A DNA stretch of 64,000 nucleotides from assembly GCA_026129135.1 (NCBI GenBank), contig JAHCIQ010000003.1:124001-188000 (forward strand). The letters run 5' to 3'. The notes under the pieces were generated by a model. The model was not told the DNA's origin, searched no databases, and saw only the letters and a program-made list of their open reading frames with translations. Within the stretch, counting starts at the first letter, position 1. Every line of letters begins with the position of its first letter. The DNA is from Cyanobacteria bacterium TGS_CYA1 (lineage in GTDB: Bacteria > Cyanobacteriota > Vampirovibrionia > Obscuribacterales > Obscuribacteraceae). A program made the position numbers and the translations under genes. This document shows, piece after piece, positions 8,319-17,135 of the stretch.

Positions 8319-9965
8319 ATGAGCAAAATTTTTTCAAAATTAGTACTGAGTTGTAGTTTGTGCATGATGCTTGCATCGAGTGCAGCTGCAGACGCGCAGG
8401 ATGTCAAGCCTGAAGATCCGAGCCTTAACACAACGGACGGAACTGCTCTTCGTCAATTAGAGCAAGAGGAAAAGTCTGACACGTCACTGACTCCTCCTGC
8501 CGATTTGAAAATTACGCCACCGCCCAAACTGCCACCACGTGTTTCGGGCTCGCACGACGAGCACAAAAGCATGCCTCTTGGACAAATTCATACGGCAGGC
8601 TTAATCAAAGTCGAAACACTCAATCCCATCAGACTGGAAGCTTCGTATACCGAGCCTATAACTCTAAAGCAGGCTCTGACTCAGGCTGTCGACCATAATT
8701 TAGCTATCGGCATCAACAAACAAACTTATCAAAGTTCGATTTACAACTATGCAGGCGCACTTGCGGGCTATCTGCCCAACTCGCTTACGCTTTATGGCAA
8801 TACGCACACCACTATTCAACCGCACACGCACACAACTTCTGATGTTTTTACCCAGAGCGTCAATTTTCCACTTTTCCAGGGTGGCCGCATCACATATGGT
8901 GCAATTGGAAGTTATGATCGCATGAAAGCATCGCGTCAGCAGTTAGGTGCTTCAATCAACGATACTCTATTGCAGGTTTATCGAGACTACACAAATTGCG
9001 TTTTGCAAAGAGTGCTATTGCGTATTCGTATTAAGGCCGTAGAAGTAGACCAGGAGCAGTTGCGTCTCAATGAAAGATTGTACGAAACTGGTGTTGGAAC
9101 AAAGCTTGCTGTCATGCAGGCACGTACCCAACTTTCACTTGATCAACAATCATTGTTGCTGCAGCAACAAACTGTTCGTCAAGCTGGATTACAACTTGCT
9201 TTTGACCTCAACCTGCCGCTTAGTGTCGATTATGTTCCGCTAGAAGAGCGCGCAGCGGAGAGTGCATTGTTTGCAAACAATGTTAGTATCGATAATTTGC
9301 TTGGTCAGGCGCTTGTTTATAGACCTGAGCTGCGTCAATACGAATATCTGAGACTGGCTGCTAATCGCAATATTCAAGTAGCAGCAGCGCCTTTGTATCC
9401 GGTGGCGCAATACACTTTGAACTATAACTATCAAAGCACGAGCATTGTCACAAACGCCCCCACCGCCACCAGTAATACTGCTGGAGTCGGACAGTTCGGA
9501 GGTACCTTCAATACCCTTTCATCGGCTTTCAACGTAGGTTGGAATTTGCCGAACCTAGGTATGGCAAGTGCTGCAAACATTCTTGCTGGTCGCGCAATCG
9601 CTCGTCAATCAATGCTTCAGCTCAATCAGGTACTATTGAATATTCAGCAGCAAGTGCGATCTTCATATATCACAATGAGAACTGCACACGAAAATATCGA
9701 CGTTGCAGCAGTGGGAGTCGAATCGTCTACAGAAGAATTGCATCTGGCAAGAATTCGATTAGAAGCCGGAGTGGCCACTTATCTCGATTTGCTGACGGCA
9801 CAAAGAGACTATATTCAGACTCTGACCAATCAGGCTCAAGCGATAATCGCGTCTAATCAAGCGCAAGCACAACTATTGCATGATACCGGTTTGATATCGG
9901 TGGAAACTCTGACAAAAGGCGATAACAGACCAATTGGAATTTTGCCGACTAATAAGGTCAACTAA
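8319..9965 (+). CDS. TolC-type outer-membrane efflux channel (copy 1)
   Basis: 549 residues from the ATG at 8319; an in-frame TTG at 8289 would add 10 residues ahead of the signal peptide and is less likely. After the signal (LVLSCSLCMMLASSAAA) and a Pro-rich linker of about 75 residues come two outer-membrane-efflux-protein repeats (PF02321 type) with long coiled-coil helices, for example RIRIKAVEVDQEQLRLNERL and VGVESSTEELHLARIRLEAG. LTAQRDY near the C-terminus is a common TolC/OEP motif. It would form the trimeric exit duct for the membrane-fusion and ABC proteins encoded downstream. Copy 2 starts one base after its stop. Confidence 0.9.
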   Translation: MSKIFSKLVLSCSLCMMLASSAAADAQDVKPEDPSLNTTDGTALRQLEQEEKSDTSLTPPADLKITPPPKLPPRVSGSHDEHKSMPLGQIHTAGLIKVETLNPIRLEASYTEPITLKQALTQAVDHNLAIGINKQTYQSSIYNYAGALAGYLPNSLTLYGNTHTTIQPHTHTTSDVFTQSVNFPLFQGGRITYGAIGSYDRMKASRQQLGASINDTLLQVYRDYTNCVLQRVLLRIRIKAVEVDQEQLRLNERLYETGVGTKLAVMQARTQLSLDQQSLLLQQQTVRQAGLQLAFDLNLPLSVDYVPLEERAAESALFANNVSIDNLLGQALVYRPELRQYEYLRLAANRNIQVAAAPLYPVAQYTLNYNYQSTSIVTNAPTATSNTAGVGQFGGTFNTLSSAFNVGWNLPNLGMASAANILAGRAIARQSMLQLNQVLLNIQQQVRSSYITMRTAHENIDVAAVGVESSTEELHLARIRLEAGVATYLDLLTAQRDYIQTLTNQAQAIIASNQAQAQLLHDTGLISVETLTKGDNRPIGILPTNKVN

Positions 9966-9966
9966 C

Positions 9967-11964
9967 ATGTTGATCAAAAAGACGTCGAGCGCAATATTGG
10001 CTGCAATTCTATTCTCCAGCGGCTTGCCTGCGCTTGGGCAAATTTCGCCTGATCTGTCGCAGGCGCTGCCAGAGCAAACCAGTCCGACAGATGTTTCGAG
10101 TCAAACTTCAATCGAGCCCCCAGCGCTTAAAGACGTGCCGACTGCCCAGAATATCGAAGATGGACAACTAAATCCTGCTTTGCGTCCTGAAAATCCAGTT
10201 ACTCCGCTTACGCGCGAATTTACAGATACTAAGTATTTTGGCGAGCACGATTCGAACCGATCGTTTCCGCTGGGTAATATTCATTCAAAGAGTCTGGTCA
10301 AAGTCGAATCGCTCGATCCTTTCAGACTAGAAGCGACCTATAGCGAGCCAATCTCGCTCAGGCAGGCTCTCGACCATGCTTTGACAAATAATCTTGCAAT
10401 CGGCATCAACAGGCAGACATATGAGGCCAACAAATATTCCTTTTTCAGTGCGCTGGCAGGATATTTGCCCAGTTATTCTGCTAACTATGTATACAGTCTG
10501 GCCAAAGTTCAGCCAGATACCAATTCGAGTTCGAATATTTTTACTACTGGCGTCAGTTTGCCAGCCTTTCAAGGCGGCAGTATTTTATACACCACTCTTT
10601 CAAACCTTTATCGTATGAAAGCGGCGCGATTCCAGTATCAGACCTCTATCAACGATACTTTGATGAACGTCTATACTGCTTATACCAACTCTATTTTGCA
10701 ACGCGCCTTATTGCGTATTCGCATTAAAGCGGTCGAAGTGGATGAAGAGCAATTGAGGCTCAACGACCGGCTTTACGAAAATGGTGTTGGCACCAAGCTA
10801 GAAGTCATGCAGGCCCGTACTCAATTATCAATAGACCAGCAGGCTTTGCTTCAACAACAGATGAACGTGAGACAAGCTGGTCTGCAACTGGCTTTTGTGC
10901 TCAACTTGCCTTTGACTGTAGACCTCGTTCCAGTGGAGCGTTTTGTTTCTGAAGTCGAAATTTACGACGAGAAAGAAGGCATAAATTCTATTTTGAACAC
11001 AGCGCTCAAATCGAGACCCGAGCTTCGTCAATACGAGTATTTGAGACTTGCTGCCAGTCGAAATATTCAAATTGCTGCCTCGGCGCTTTACCCTACGGTG
11101 GGATGGAATATCAATTATTCTTTTCAAGACACGAACGTTACAGGTCCGGCTCCGCGTGGTGGTCTAGCCAGTGCTGCCAGTGCGGCGCGTGCAAGCATTC
11201 AGCGTGTGGGTTCGCCTATTGCTTCACCTGCTATTTTCAGCACCCAGGCAGGAAGTCCCGTGATAACTGGTGCTTCAACTGGTGTAAACCAAATAACTCC
11301 CGGTACTGGCGGTCTTAGCGTCACTCCAGGCACATCGAACACGACGCTTGGCACCACCACCTCCGCTGCCACTACTGCCGGTACCGGAACCACCGTCGTT
11401 ACCACCGGTTCTGGTTTGTCGCAAGGTGTGGGCGGTTCGTTTGGCAGTTCGGGTCAAACAACGGTTGGCGGAAGCAATCCCGCAAGTATCGGTATTTTTG
11501 GTGGTACCGTACGCAGTGTGTCAGCTGGATTCAACGTAAGCTGGCCTTTAGGAAACTTAGGCGCATCTACTGTAGCATCGATTCTTTCTTCGCGCGCAGT
11601 GGCACGCCAGGCTCTTTTGCAGGCAAATCAGGTATTGCAAGAAGTGCAACAGCAAGTTCGCGCATCCTATATAAATATGAAAACAGCTCACGAAAATATT
11701 GATGTAGCATCTGTCGGGGTCGTTTCGTCAAAAGAAGAGTTGCGACTTGCTCGTATGCGATTAGAAAATGGAATCAATACTTATCTAGATTTGCTCACCG
11801 CTCAGCGCGACTATATAAACACGCTTGTGAATCATGCTCAAGCTATAATTGCATCCAATCAAGCACAGGCGCAATTGCTGCACGATACCGGTGCTATTAC
11901 CGTAGAAACACTGACAAAGGGCATGGATAAACAACCTGTAGGGTTGAATACATTACCTAACTAA
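9967..11964 (+). CDS. TolC-type outer-membrane efflux channel (copy 2) with Gly/Thr/Ser-rich insertion
   Basis: 665 residues from the ATG at 9967, one base after the copy 1 stop. Signal peptide SSAILAAILFSSGLPALG. It is a tandem paralogue of copy 1: the stretches IRLRIKAVEVD(Q/E)EQLRLN, ELRQYEYLRLAA and TYLDLLTAQRDYI are nearly identical. It differs by an insertion of about 100 residues (DNA 11150-11500), rich in Gly, Thr, Ser and Ala, between the two OEP repeats. In TolC this region corresponds to the extracellular loop/barrel side, so the insert may be surface exposed. Its last 4 bp overlap the convergent secreted-protein gene. Confidence 0.9.
   Translation: MLIKKTSSAILAAILFSSGLPALGQISPDLSQALPEQTSPTDVSSQTSIEPPALKDVPTAQNIEDGQLNPALRPENPVTPLTREFTDTKYFGEHDSNRSFPLGNIHSKSLVKVESLDPFRLEATYSEPISLRQALDHALTNNLAIGINRQTYEANKYSFFSALAGYLPSYSANYVYSLAKVQPDTNSSSNIFTTGVSLPAFQGGSILYTTLSNLYRMKAARFQYQTSINDTLMNVYTAYTNSILQRALLRIRIKAVEVDEEQLRLNDRLYENGVGTKLEVMQARTQLSIDQQALLQQQMNVRQAGLQLAFVLNLPLTVDLVPVERFVSEVEIYDEKEGINSILNTALKSRPELRQYEYLRLAASRNIQIAASALYPTVGWNINYSFQDTNVTGPAPRGGLASAASAARASIQRVGSPIASPAIFSTQAGSPVITGASTGVNQITPGTGGLSVTPGTSNTTLGTTTSAATTAGTGTTVVTTGSGLSQGVGGSFGSSGQTTVGGSNPASIGIFGGTVRSVSAGFNVSWPLGNLGASTVASILSSRAVARQALLQANQVLQEVQQQVRASYINMKTAHENIDVASVGVVSSKEELRLARMRLENGINTYLDLLTAQRDYINTLVNHAQAIIASNQAQAQLLHDTGAITVETLTKGMDKQPVGLNTLPN
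11150..11500 (+). repeat. Low-complexity Gly/Thr/Ser/Ala-coding segment inside tolC copy 2
   Basis: The DNA here is a run of irregular GGN, ACN and GCN codons encoding a flexible tract (TSAATTAGTGTTVVTTGSG and similar). It is absent from the neighbouring paralogue, which has only a short ATSNTAGVG linker at the same place. No perfect DNA repeat unit is seen, so slippage would be constrained. It creates long false open frames on the opposite strand. Confidence 0.7.
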
Positions 11965-12728
11965 GGATTGATTTGCATTCCAGCTTGCACTGACTTGATT
12001 GGTCCAATCAATTTCATTTCTGGAAAAGTTCCTACCGGCATTTCAACTGAGGCGCCTGCTATTTTTTCGCCTTCGTGTACGAAGACTACGCCTTCGGTTA
12101 AATCTCCAGGCCACAAAATTCTTTTACCGAAGCGCTCTGACAAATTCTCGCGCCGTTGCTCGTCTGTGCCATATCGCTTGAGAATGGGACCTTTTTGATT
12201 CTTCATATCTCTGATCGTAGGGTAGGCGCCGATAGTGACTCCAGCGACTACAGCAGCATTAGTTTCTTTGATGAAAGCCTGTTTCATCGTAATTTTTTTC
12301 TCGACCGAAGCAATCGCAGGAATTTTCTGTCCTGCTGAATACAACACAGCTTTGTCTCCATCGAATAGCAAGGGAGTCTGAGAATTGTTTTGTACCTGTA
12401 CTTTGATTCCGACTAAATCGGGCTCTCTTGAAACTGGTGTTTGGGTCGATGTGAATCGCACTTGAACGAGCAATTCATCCAGGGTAGGTGGCGCAGGAGT
12501 TTTATCGCGTCCGATGGGAGTATTCGTGGCGGTCGAATCGCTATCTTTGATCAAAGGAGTCTTAACAGATTCAACTGGCTTGCTGGTGTCAATAGCGGGA
12601 CGGAGCAAAGGGGCGTCTTGTGTGTTTTCTGAGCTTTGGGAAGTCTGGGCATATGACGGGCTCGAGCAAAAGCTCAAAGCCAATGCGGCAAAGAGGTTTA
12701 TGGAAAAAGCTATTTTGAAATTGAACAT
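11961..12728 (-). CDS. Exported protein of unknown function
   Basis: 255 residues from the ATG at 12728, preceded by a GGAATC Shine-Dalgarno-like element; an in-frame TTG at 12746 is an alternative. Signal peptide (IAFSINLFAALALSFCSSPSYAQ), then a Ser/Thr/Pro-rich spacer to about residue 90. A folded domain of about 150 residues follows, with predicted beta strands such as LVGIKVQVQNNSQTPLLFDGD, which reads like an immunoglobulin-like fold. A cell-envelope location is likely. It lies between the two halves of the efflux locus but on the opposite strand. Confidence 0.65.
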   Translation of the reverse strand: MFNFKIAFSINLFAALALSFCSSPSYAQTSQSSENTQDAPLLRPAIDTSKPVESVKTPLIKDSDSTATNTPIGRDKTPAPPTLDELLVQVRFTSTQTPVSREPDLVGIKVQVQNNSQTPLLFDGDKAVLYSAGQKIPAIASVEKKITMKQAFIKETNAAVVAGVTIGAYPTIRDMKNQKGPILKRYGTDEQRRENLSERFGKRILWPGDLTEGVVFVHEGEKIAGASVEMPVGTFPEMKLIGPIKSVQAGMQINP

Positions 12729-12849
12729 GAGATTCCGGGGGAACAAAGTCGTTTACCTAAATGTCTAGTTTATACTAGGTTATGACAAAACTTGAAAGAG
12801 CGGTTGTTTCACTAAATTGAGCCAAGAAATACTTACCAAGTCGGAAAAA

Positions 12850-14340
12850 ATGACGAAGCCAAAGTCGAAGAAAATGAGGCTCAGCCTCACCATTGCGGTT
12901 GTCAGTATACTGGTCGCGACTGGTGGCTATTTCGCCTTTGACCATTTTGCAAAACCTAAAGATGAAGGCAGACGCAATACTATTCAGGTTAAGCGCTCGG
13001 ACGTTGACCTTGCTGTTGTCGCAACGGGCATGATTCGTCCAGAACAGGAAGTAAAGATTAGTCCCAAGCAAACAGGGCTTTTGAAGTCGCTTTTGGTCAA
13101 ACAAGGCGATTTGGTAAAGAAAGACGAAATTATCGCCACCATGGATGCAAGCAATCTCATTGGTCAGGTGGAAGCTGCTCGCGGCGCTTACAATGCAGCA
13201 CAAGCGAATTATATGAAATTGAAAAATGGTAACAGACCGCAAGAAGTGGCTGCTTCTCATTTTCAACAACAACGTGCCTCACGCGTTGCTCAAGCCGGTC
13301 ACCAGAACGTAAGACGATTGGAAGCTCAGATTTCAGCGCTTGAAAGTCAATTGAAGCGAGACGAAGTTTTTGCTCAAAGACAGGCTGCTCTAGCCAAGGA
13401 AGGCGCGGTCGCCGACCAGGCAAGAGTAGACGCGCTTACTGCAGCTGAAGTGACACGTTCGCAATTGAACGCTGCCAAACGTGAGATTCAACAGGCAAAG
13501 ACTACTGCTGCCCAGGGCGAATCTGAGTACGAAGCTTCCAAAGAACAATTCAATTTGATCAAGTCGGGATTCAGAAAAGAAGAAATTGCAGGAGCGAAAT
13601 ACGCGGCTGATCAGGCTCGCGGCAACCTCGTCTATCAAGAAAGCTTGTTAGCTGATACTCAAATCAGAGCACCTTTTGATGGAGTCATTACTCAAAAATA
13701 TGCCGATGCCGGATCGATTGTAACTCCGACCACTTCAGCCGCCACCACCTCTGCTACTTCCAGTTCGATTGTGGCTCTGGCTGGGCGACTCGAGATGGTG
13801 GCGCAGGTATCGGAATCTAATATTCCAAAAATTAAAATCGGGCAGGATGTCGAAATTACAGCCACTGCTCACCCGGGAAAAGTTTTTCACGGTAAAGTAT
13901 CTCAAATTGCACCTGCTGCAATCGTTACTCAAAACGTAACTACCTTTGAAGTGCACGCTCTTCTAGATAAAGATTCAAAAGGTGAATTGCTTGCAGGCAT
14001 GAATATTGGTGCCAGATTCTTGATGGGCAAATTGCACGACGTGCTTACTGTGCCTACTGCTGCTGTAGTTTCCAAAGAAGGAAAAATGGGAGTTTATGTT
14101 CCGGTCAAAGATGGTGAACCCAAATTCAAAGAATTGAAAATGGGACCGACTATGGATGAAATCACTGTTGTAGAAAGCGGACTTCAAGATGGAGAAACAA
14201 TATTGCTTGGTTTGTCGCGTGGTCAGCTGGCAAGAGAAGGATATGCTACTCAAGACCCGATGAAACGAGGCGGAGGACCTGGAGGCGGTGGACTCTTTGG
14301 TGGCGGCGGCGGTCGCGGTATGCGTGGCTTAGGGAGATAA
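12850..14340 (+). CDS. Membrane fusion protein (HlyD/MacA-type periplasmic adaptor)
   Basis: About 496 residues from the ATG at 12850 (TTG at 12817 possible). One N-terminal membrane segment (LSLTIAVVSILVATGGYFAF) is followed by a split lipoyl domain (VKISPKQTGLLKSLLVKQGDLV ... DTQIRAPFDGVI). Between the lipoyl halves lies a long alpha-helical hairpin, about residues 100-255, rich in Ala, Gln and Glu. Beta-barrel and membrane-proximal domains follow. The C-terminal 25 residues are an unusual Gly-rich tail (GGGPGGGGLFGGGG...). It bridges the MacB-type ABC proteins to the TolC copies. Two bp after its stop lies the ATG of a dead frame; the real next start is the TTG at 14345. Confidence 0.9.
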   Translation: MTKPKSKKMRLSLTIAVVSILVATGGYFAFDHFAKPKDEGRRNTIQVKRSDVDLAVVATGMIRPEQEVKISPKQTGLLKSLLVKQGDLVKKDEIIATMDASNLIGQVEAARGAYNAAQANYMKLKNGNRPQEVAASHFQQQRASRVAQAGHQNVRRLEAQISALESQLKRDEVFAQRQAALAKEGAVADQARVDALTAAEVTRSQLNAAKREIQQAKTTAAQGESEYEASKEQFNLIKSGFRKEEIAGAKYAADQARGNLVYQESLLADTQIRAPFDGVITQKYADAGSIVTPTTSAATTSATSSSIVALAGRLEMVAQVSESNIPKIKIGQDVEITATAHPGKVFHGKVSQIAPAAIVTQNVTTFEVHALLDKDSKGELLAGMNIGARFLMGKLHDVLTVPTAAVVSKEGKMGVYVPVKDGEPKFKELKMGPTMDEITVVESGLQDGETILLGLSRGQLAREGYATQDPMKRGGGPGGGGLFGGGGGRGMRGLGR

Positions 14341-14347
14341 ATGATTG
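14332..14347 (+). promoter_or_regulatory. Shine-Dalgarno GGGAG selecting a TTG start for the MacB-type permease
   Basis: GGGAG at 14332-14336 lies 8 nt before TTG at 14345. The ATG at 14341 is nearer but opens a frame without a permease-like product, so ribosomes must use the TTG for the permease. Confidence 0.6.
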
Positions 14348-15571
14348 AACTTTTGGGAACTACTTCAGGTCTCCTGGCAGGGGATAATGAGCAATCGCTT
14401 GAGGAGTTCGCTTACTGTTCTAGGTATCGTAATTGGTATCGCCTCTGTAATTACCTTGCTTGGTATCGGTAAAGGTGCTCAAACCGAAGCAGAAAAGCAA
14501 GTCCAGTCGCTTGGTACCAATCTGATTTTCGTAAGACCGGGCTCTTCGAGTACTTCTAGTATTTCACTTGGCCAGGGGACTTCTCAAACGCTGACTTATG
14601 AAGACTCTCAGGCAATCAAAAAAAATTGTCCAGCCGTGCTTGATGTGGCTCCGCAATATTCCAGTAATTTGCAAGCTCAATATGGTGAGCGTAATACGCT
14701 CACGACGGTTAATGCGACCGAGCCCAGTTACACTACAATCAGAAGTTTCAGACCTGCCCGCGGCAGATTTTTCAACGAGACCGAGATGAGAGAGGAAGCG
14801 CGAGTTTGCGTACTTGGTGACACTGTTGCGCTAGATTTATTCGGCAATCTGGATCCATTGAAGAAAAAGATTTTGATACGTGGCGAATTGTTCGACGTGA
14901 TTGGAATCATGGAGCACAAAGGTGCCAATTACAATATCGATATGGATGACCAGATTTTTATACCTATCTCGACAGGCTATTCTGCTTTGTTTGGACTCAG
15001 TCAAGTTACCGGTCGTACCGTTAAAAGCATTCTGGTCGAAGCCAAGCCACAAGAAGACGAGTTAGCACAGTTTCAAATTACAAATTTATTGCGTTTTCGC
15101 CACAATATCGTCGCCCCTCAAGGAGATGATTTCATGCTGCGCACACAGTCGGACATCATGCAAGCAGCACAATCGATAACTGGTGTCTTTTCACTTTTGC
15201 TTGGCACCACTGCTGGTATCTCGCTCGTGGTTGGTGGTATAGGTATCATGAATATCATGCTCGTGTCGGTTACGGAGCGAACCAAAGAAATCGGCATCAG
15301 AAAGGCGATTGGTGCCAAATATAATCAAATTCTTTCGCAGTTCGTAATCGAAGCGACATTGATGTCTGTGAGTGGTGGCATCGTTGGAATATTGCTTGGT
15401 GTCGGCTGCTCGAACGCACTGAGTACAATGGCGAACTGGAAAGCGATTGTTTCTACCGAGTCTATTTTGCTTTCATTTTTTGTATCGCTTGGGATTGGAC
15501 TCTTCTTTGGTATTTATCCTGCTCGAAAAGCGGCCAAGCTCGACCCGATTGTAGCTTTGAGATCGGAGTGA
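14345..15571 (+). CDS. MacB/FtsX-type ABC transporter permease
   Basis: 408 residues, TTG start. The architecture is typical of MacB-type mechanotransmission permeases: TM1 at about residues 20-45 (LTVLGIVIGIASVITLLGIG), a large periplasmic domain to about residue 270, then three TM helices. TERTKEIGIRKAIGAK before TM3 and the C-terminal ARKAAKLDPIVALR are conserved family motifs. In E. coli MacB the ATPase is fused to the permease; here it is a separate downstream gene, as in LolCD-like systems. With the adaptor and TolC copies it should form a tripartite exporter for a large or hydrophobic substrate that cannot be deduced. Confidence 0.93.
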   Translation: MNFWELLQVSWQGIMSNRLRSSLTVLGIVIGIASVITLLGIGKGAQTEAEKQVQSLGTNLIFVRPGSSSTSSISLGQGTSQTLTYEDSQAIKKNCPAVLDVAPQYSSNLQAQYGERNTLTTVNATEPSYTTIRSFRPARGRFFNETEMREEARVCVLGDTVALDLFGNLDPLKKKILIRGELFDVIGIMEHKGANYNIDMDDQIFIPISTGYSALFGLSQVTGRTVKSILVEAKPQEDELAQFQITNLLRFRHNIVAPQGDDFMLRTQSDIMQAAQSITGVFSLLLGTTAGISLVVGGIGIMNIMLVSVTERTKEIGIRKAIGAKYNQILSQFVIEATLMSVSGGIVGILLGVGCSNALSTMANWKAIVSTESILLSFFVSLGIGLFFGIYPARKAAKLDPIVALRSE

Positions 15572-15591
15572 GGTCGAAGTGATGTCAGTCA

Positions 15592-16290
15592 ATGTCTGAA
15601 TTTCTAGTCGAGCTGCAAGATGTCTGGCGTACTTACAATCAAGGCGCAGAACCTGTTCATGCTCTGCAAGGAGTCAGTCTGCAAATTAAAGAATCTGAGT
15701 ACGTGGCTATCATGGGCACCTCTGGTTCGGGCAAATCTACTTTGATGAATTTGCTAGGTTGTCTGGATCGTCCCAGCCAGGGACATTACTTACTTGCCGG
15801 TACAGATATCAGTTCGAGAAATGAAGACGAGCTTGCAGAAATTCGCAACCGAATGGTTGGTTTTGTTTTTCAACAATTCAATTTGTTGCCAAGTATGTCT
15901 GCGCTCGATAATGTAATGCTACCTCTTGTTTACGCGGGTGTCCAAAAAGAGCAGCGAATAATGCGCGCTCAGCAGGCACTTAAAGAGCTGGGACTTGGAA
16001 ACCGTATGGAGCACAAGCCAAGCGAGCTTTCAGGAGGTCAACAACAACGTGTGGCTATTGCAAGAAGCATCGTCAACAAGCCACGCATTTTGCTCGCCGA
16101 TGAGCCAACAGGCGCACTCGACAGTCATACTGCCAAAGAAATTATGGCTTTATTCACTAAACTGACAGAAGAAGGAATAACGGTTATTCTAGTTACGCAC
16201 GATCCTGAAACGGCAGCTTGCGCTAGACGAATAGTAAAAGTCAGAGACGGAAAGATACTCGAAGACCTTATGATTGGCAAAGTACAGTAA
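15592..16290 (+). CDS. MacB/LolD-type ABC transporter ATPase
   Basis: 232 residues. Walker A GTSGSGKST, Q-loop FVFQQFNLLP, signature LSGGQQQRVAIARS, Walker B ILLADEPTGALD and the switch His in LVTHD are all intact. This signature set and length are standard for the LolD/MacB (3.A.1.122-like) family. It begins 20 bp after the permease stop and energises it by ATP hydrolysis on the cytoplasmic face. It is followed 5 bp later by the bestrophin-like gene, so transcription probably continues. Confidence 0.95.
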   Translation: MSEFLVELQDVWRTYNQGAEPVHALQGVSLQIKESEYVAIMGTSGSGKSTLMNLLGCLDRPSQGHYLLAGTDISSRNEDELAEIRNRMVGFVFQQFNLLPSMSALDNVMLPLVYAGVQKEQRIMRAQQALKELGLGNRMEHKPSELSGGQQQRVAIARSIVNKPRILLADEPTGALDSHTAKEIMALFTKLTEEGITVILVTHDPETAACARRIVKVRDGKILEDLMIGKVQ

Positions 16291-16295
16291 ACACA

Positions 16296-17135
16296 ATGAC
16301 CAGACTGTCTCGATTCATTCGCTTTCTTGCTCCAGGGCAATTGGCATTCTGGCTTTTGATGGGATTTATGGTTTGCTATTCTTTGTGTGTAGTGTGGTTC
16401 GATGACCACTATTTCCCTGCAAAAAAGATTGTGGAAGCAGACGCTGTTTTATATACGTCTTCCATCATCGGTTTATTGCTCATTTTTAGAAACAACAGCG
16501 CATACGAACGCTGGTGGGAAGCTCGTAAATTATGGGGACAACTAGTTAATGAGACCCGTAATTTGTGTATCAAAGCAGATATTTATGTCGATATAGACAG
16601 TGCTGAAAAATCGAAGTTCGGTTTGATACTTTCTAATTTCAATGTATCGCTCATGCACCATTTGCGAGGCACCGTAGACGATGCTTTGCGAAAATGCATG
16701 GAAGTGCCCGAGGATGTGCAACATCTGCCACTATATTTCAGTCGTCGCGTTTACGAATATATCGAGCGCTGGCGTGTTGAAGGCAAAATAGATTCTTTCA
16801 AACAAATGCAGTTTGATAATCATGCCCGTGCATTCATGGATATTTGTGGTGCAAGTGAAAGGATTCTGGCATCTCCTATTTCTGGTTCGTACAAACTCAT
16901 TTTGTGGATTGGCATTGCCATCAACTTACTGCTTATTCCCTGGATGCTAGTTCCCACGCTGGATCAATACACAATACTTGCCGTCATTTTGAACAGCTAT
17001 TTCATGTTATCACTCGAGTTTTTAGCAGAAGAAGTAGAGCGTCCTTTTGGCACTCTGCCAAATGAATTGCCACTTGAGCGTATTTGTCAGACTATCTCCA
17101 ATTCAATCAAGGAAGTATTGAAAACAGACTTATGA
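16296..17135 (+). CDS. Bestrophin-like anion channel (UPF0187/YneE family)
   Basis: 279 residues. The motif RNNSAYERWWEARKLWG at about residues 68-84 is diagnostic of bacterial bestrophin homologues, which form pentameric ion channels in the inner membrane. Hydrophobic helices lie at about residues 15-35, 50-67 and 195-235 (LILWIGIAINLLLIPWML). The C-terminal EVERPFGTLPNELPLERIC matches the conserved cytosolic helix. It is joined to ppk2 by a 4-bp ATGA overlap. Coupling of an anion channel to a polyphosphate kinase might link ion balance and polyphosphate turnover (inference). Confidence 0.9.
   Translation: MTRLSRFIRFLAPGQLAFWLLMGFMVCYSLCVVWFDDHYFPAKKIVEADAVLYTSSIIGLLLIFRNNSAYERWWEARKLWGQLVNETRNLCIKADIYVDIDSAEKSKFGLILSNFNVSLMHHLRGTVDDALRKCMEVPEDVQHLPLYFSRRVYEYIERWRVEGKIDSFKQMQFDNHARAFMDICGASERILASPISGSYKLILWIGIAINLLLIPWMLVPTLDQYTILAVILNSYFMLSLEFLAEEVERPFGTLPNELPLERICQTISNSIKEVLKTDL

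Noticed and set aside
11199..11539. Several open frames on both strands within tolC copy 2
   Set aside because: They come from low-complexity GGN/ACN/GCN codons in the insertion and have no ribosome site or recognisable product.
12769..12783. CTAGT/ACTAG inverted repeat as a regulator operator
   Set aside because: It is a 5-bp palindrome with a 4-nt loop in AT-rich DNA; expected by chance.
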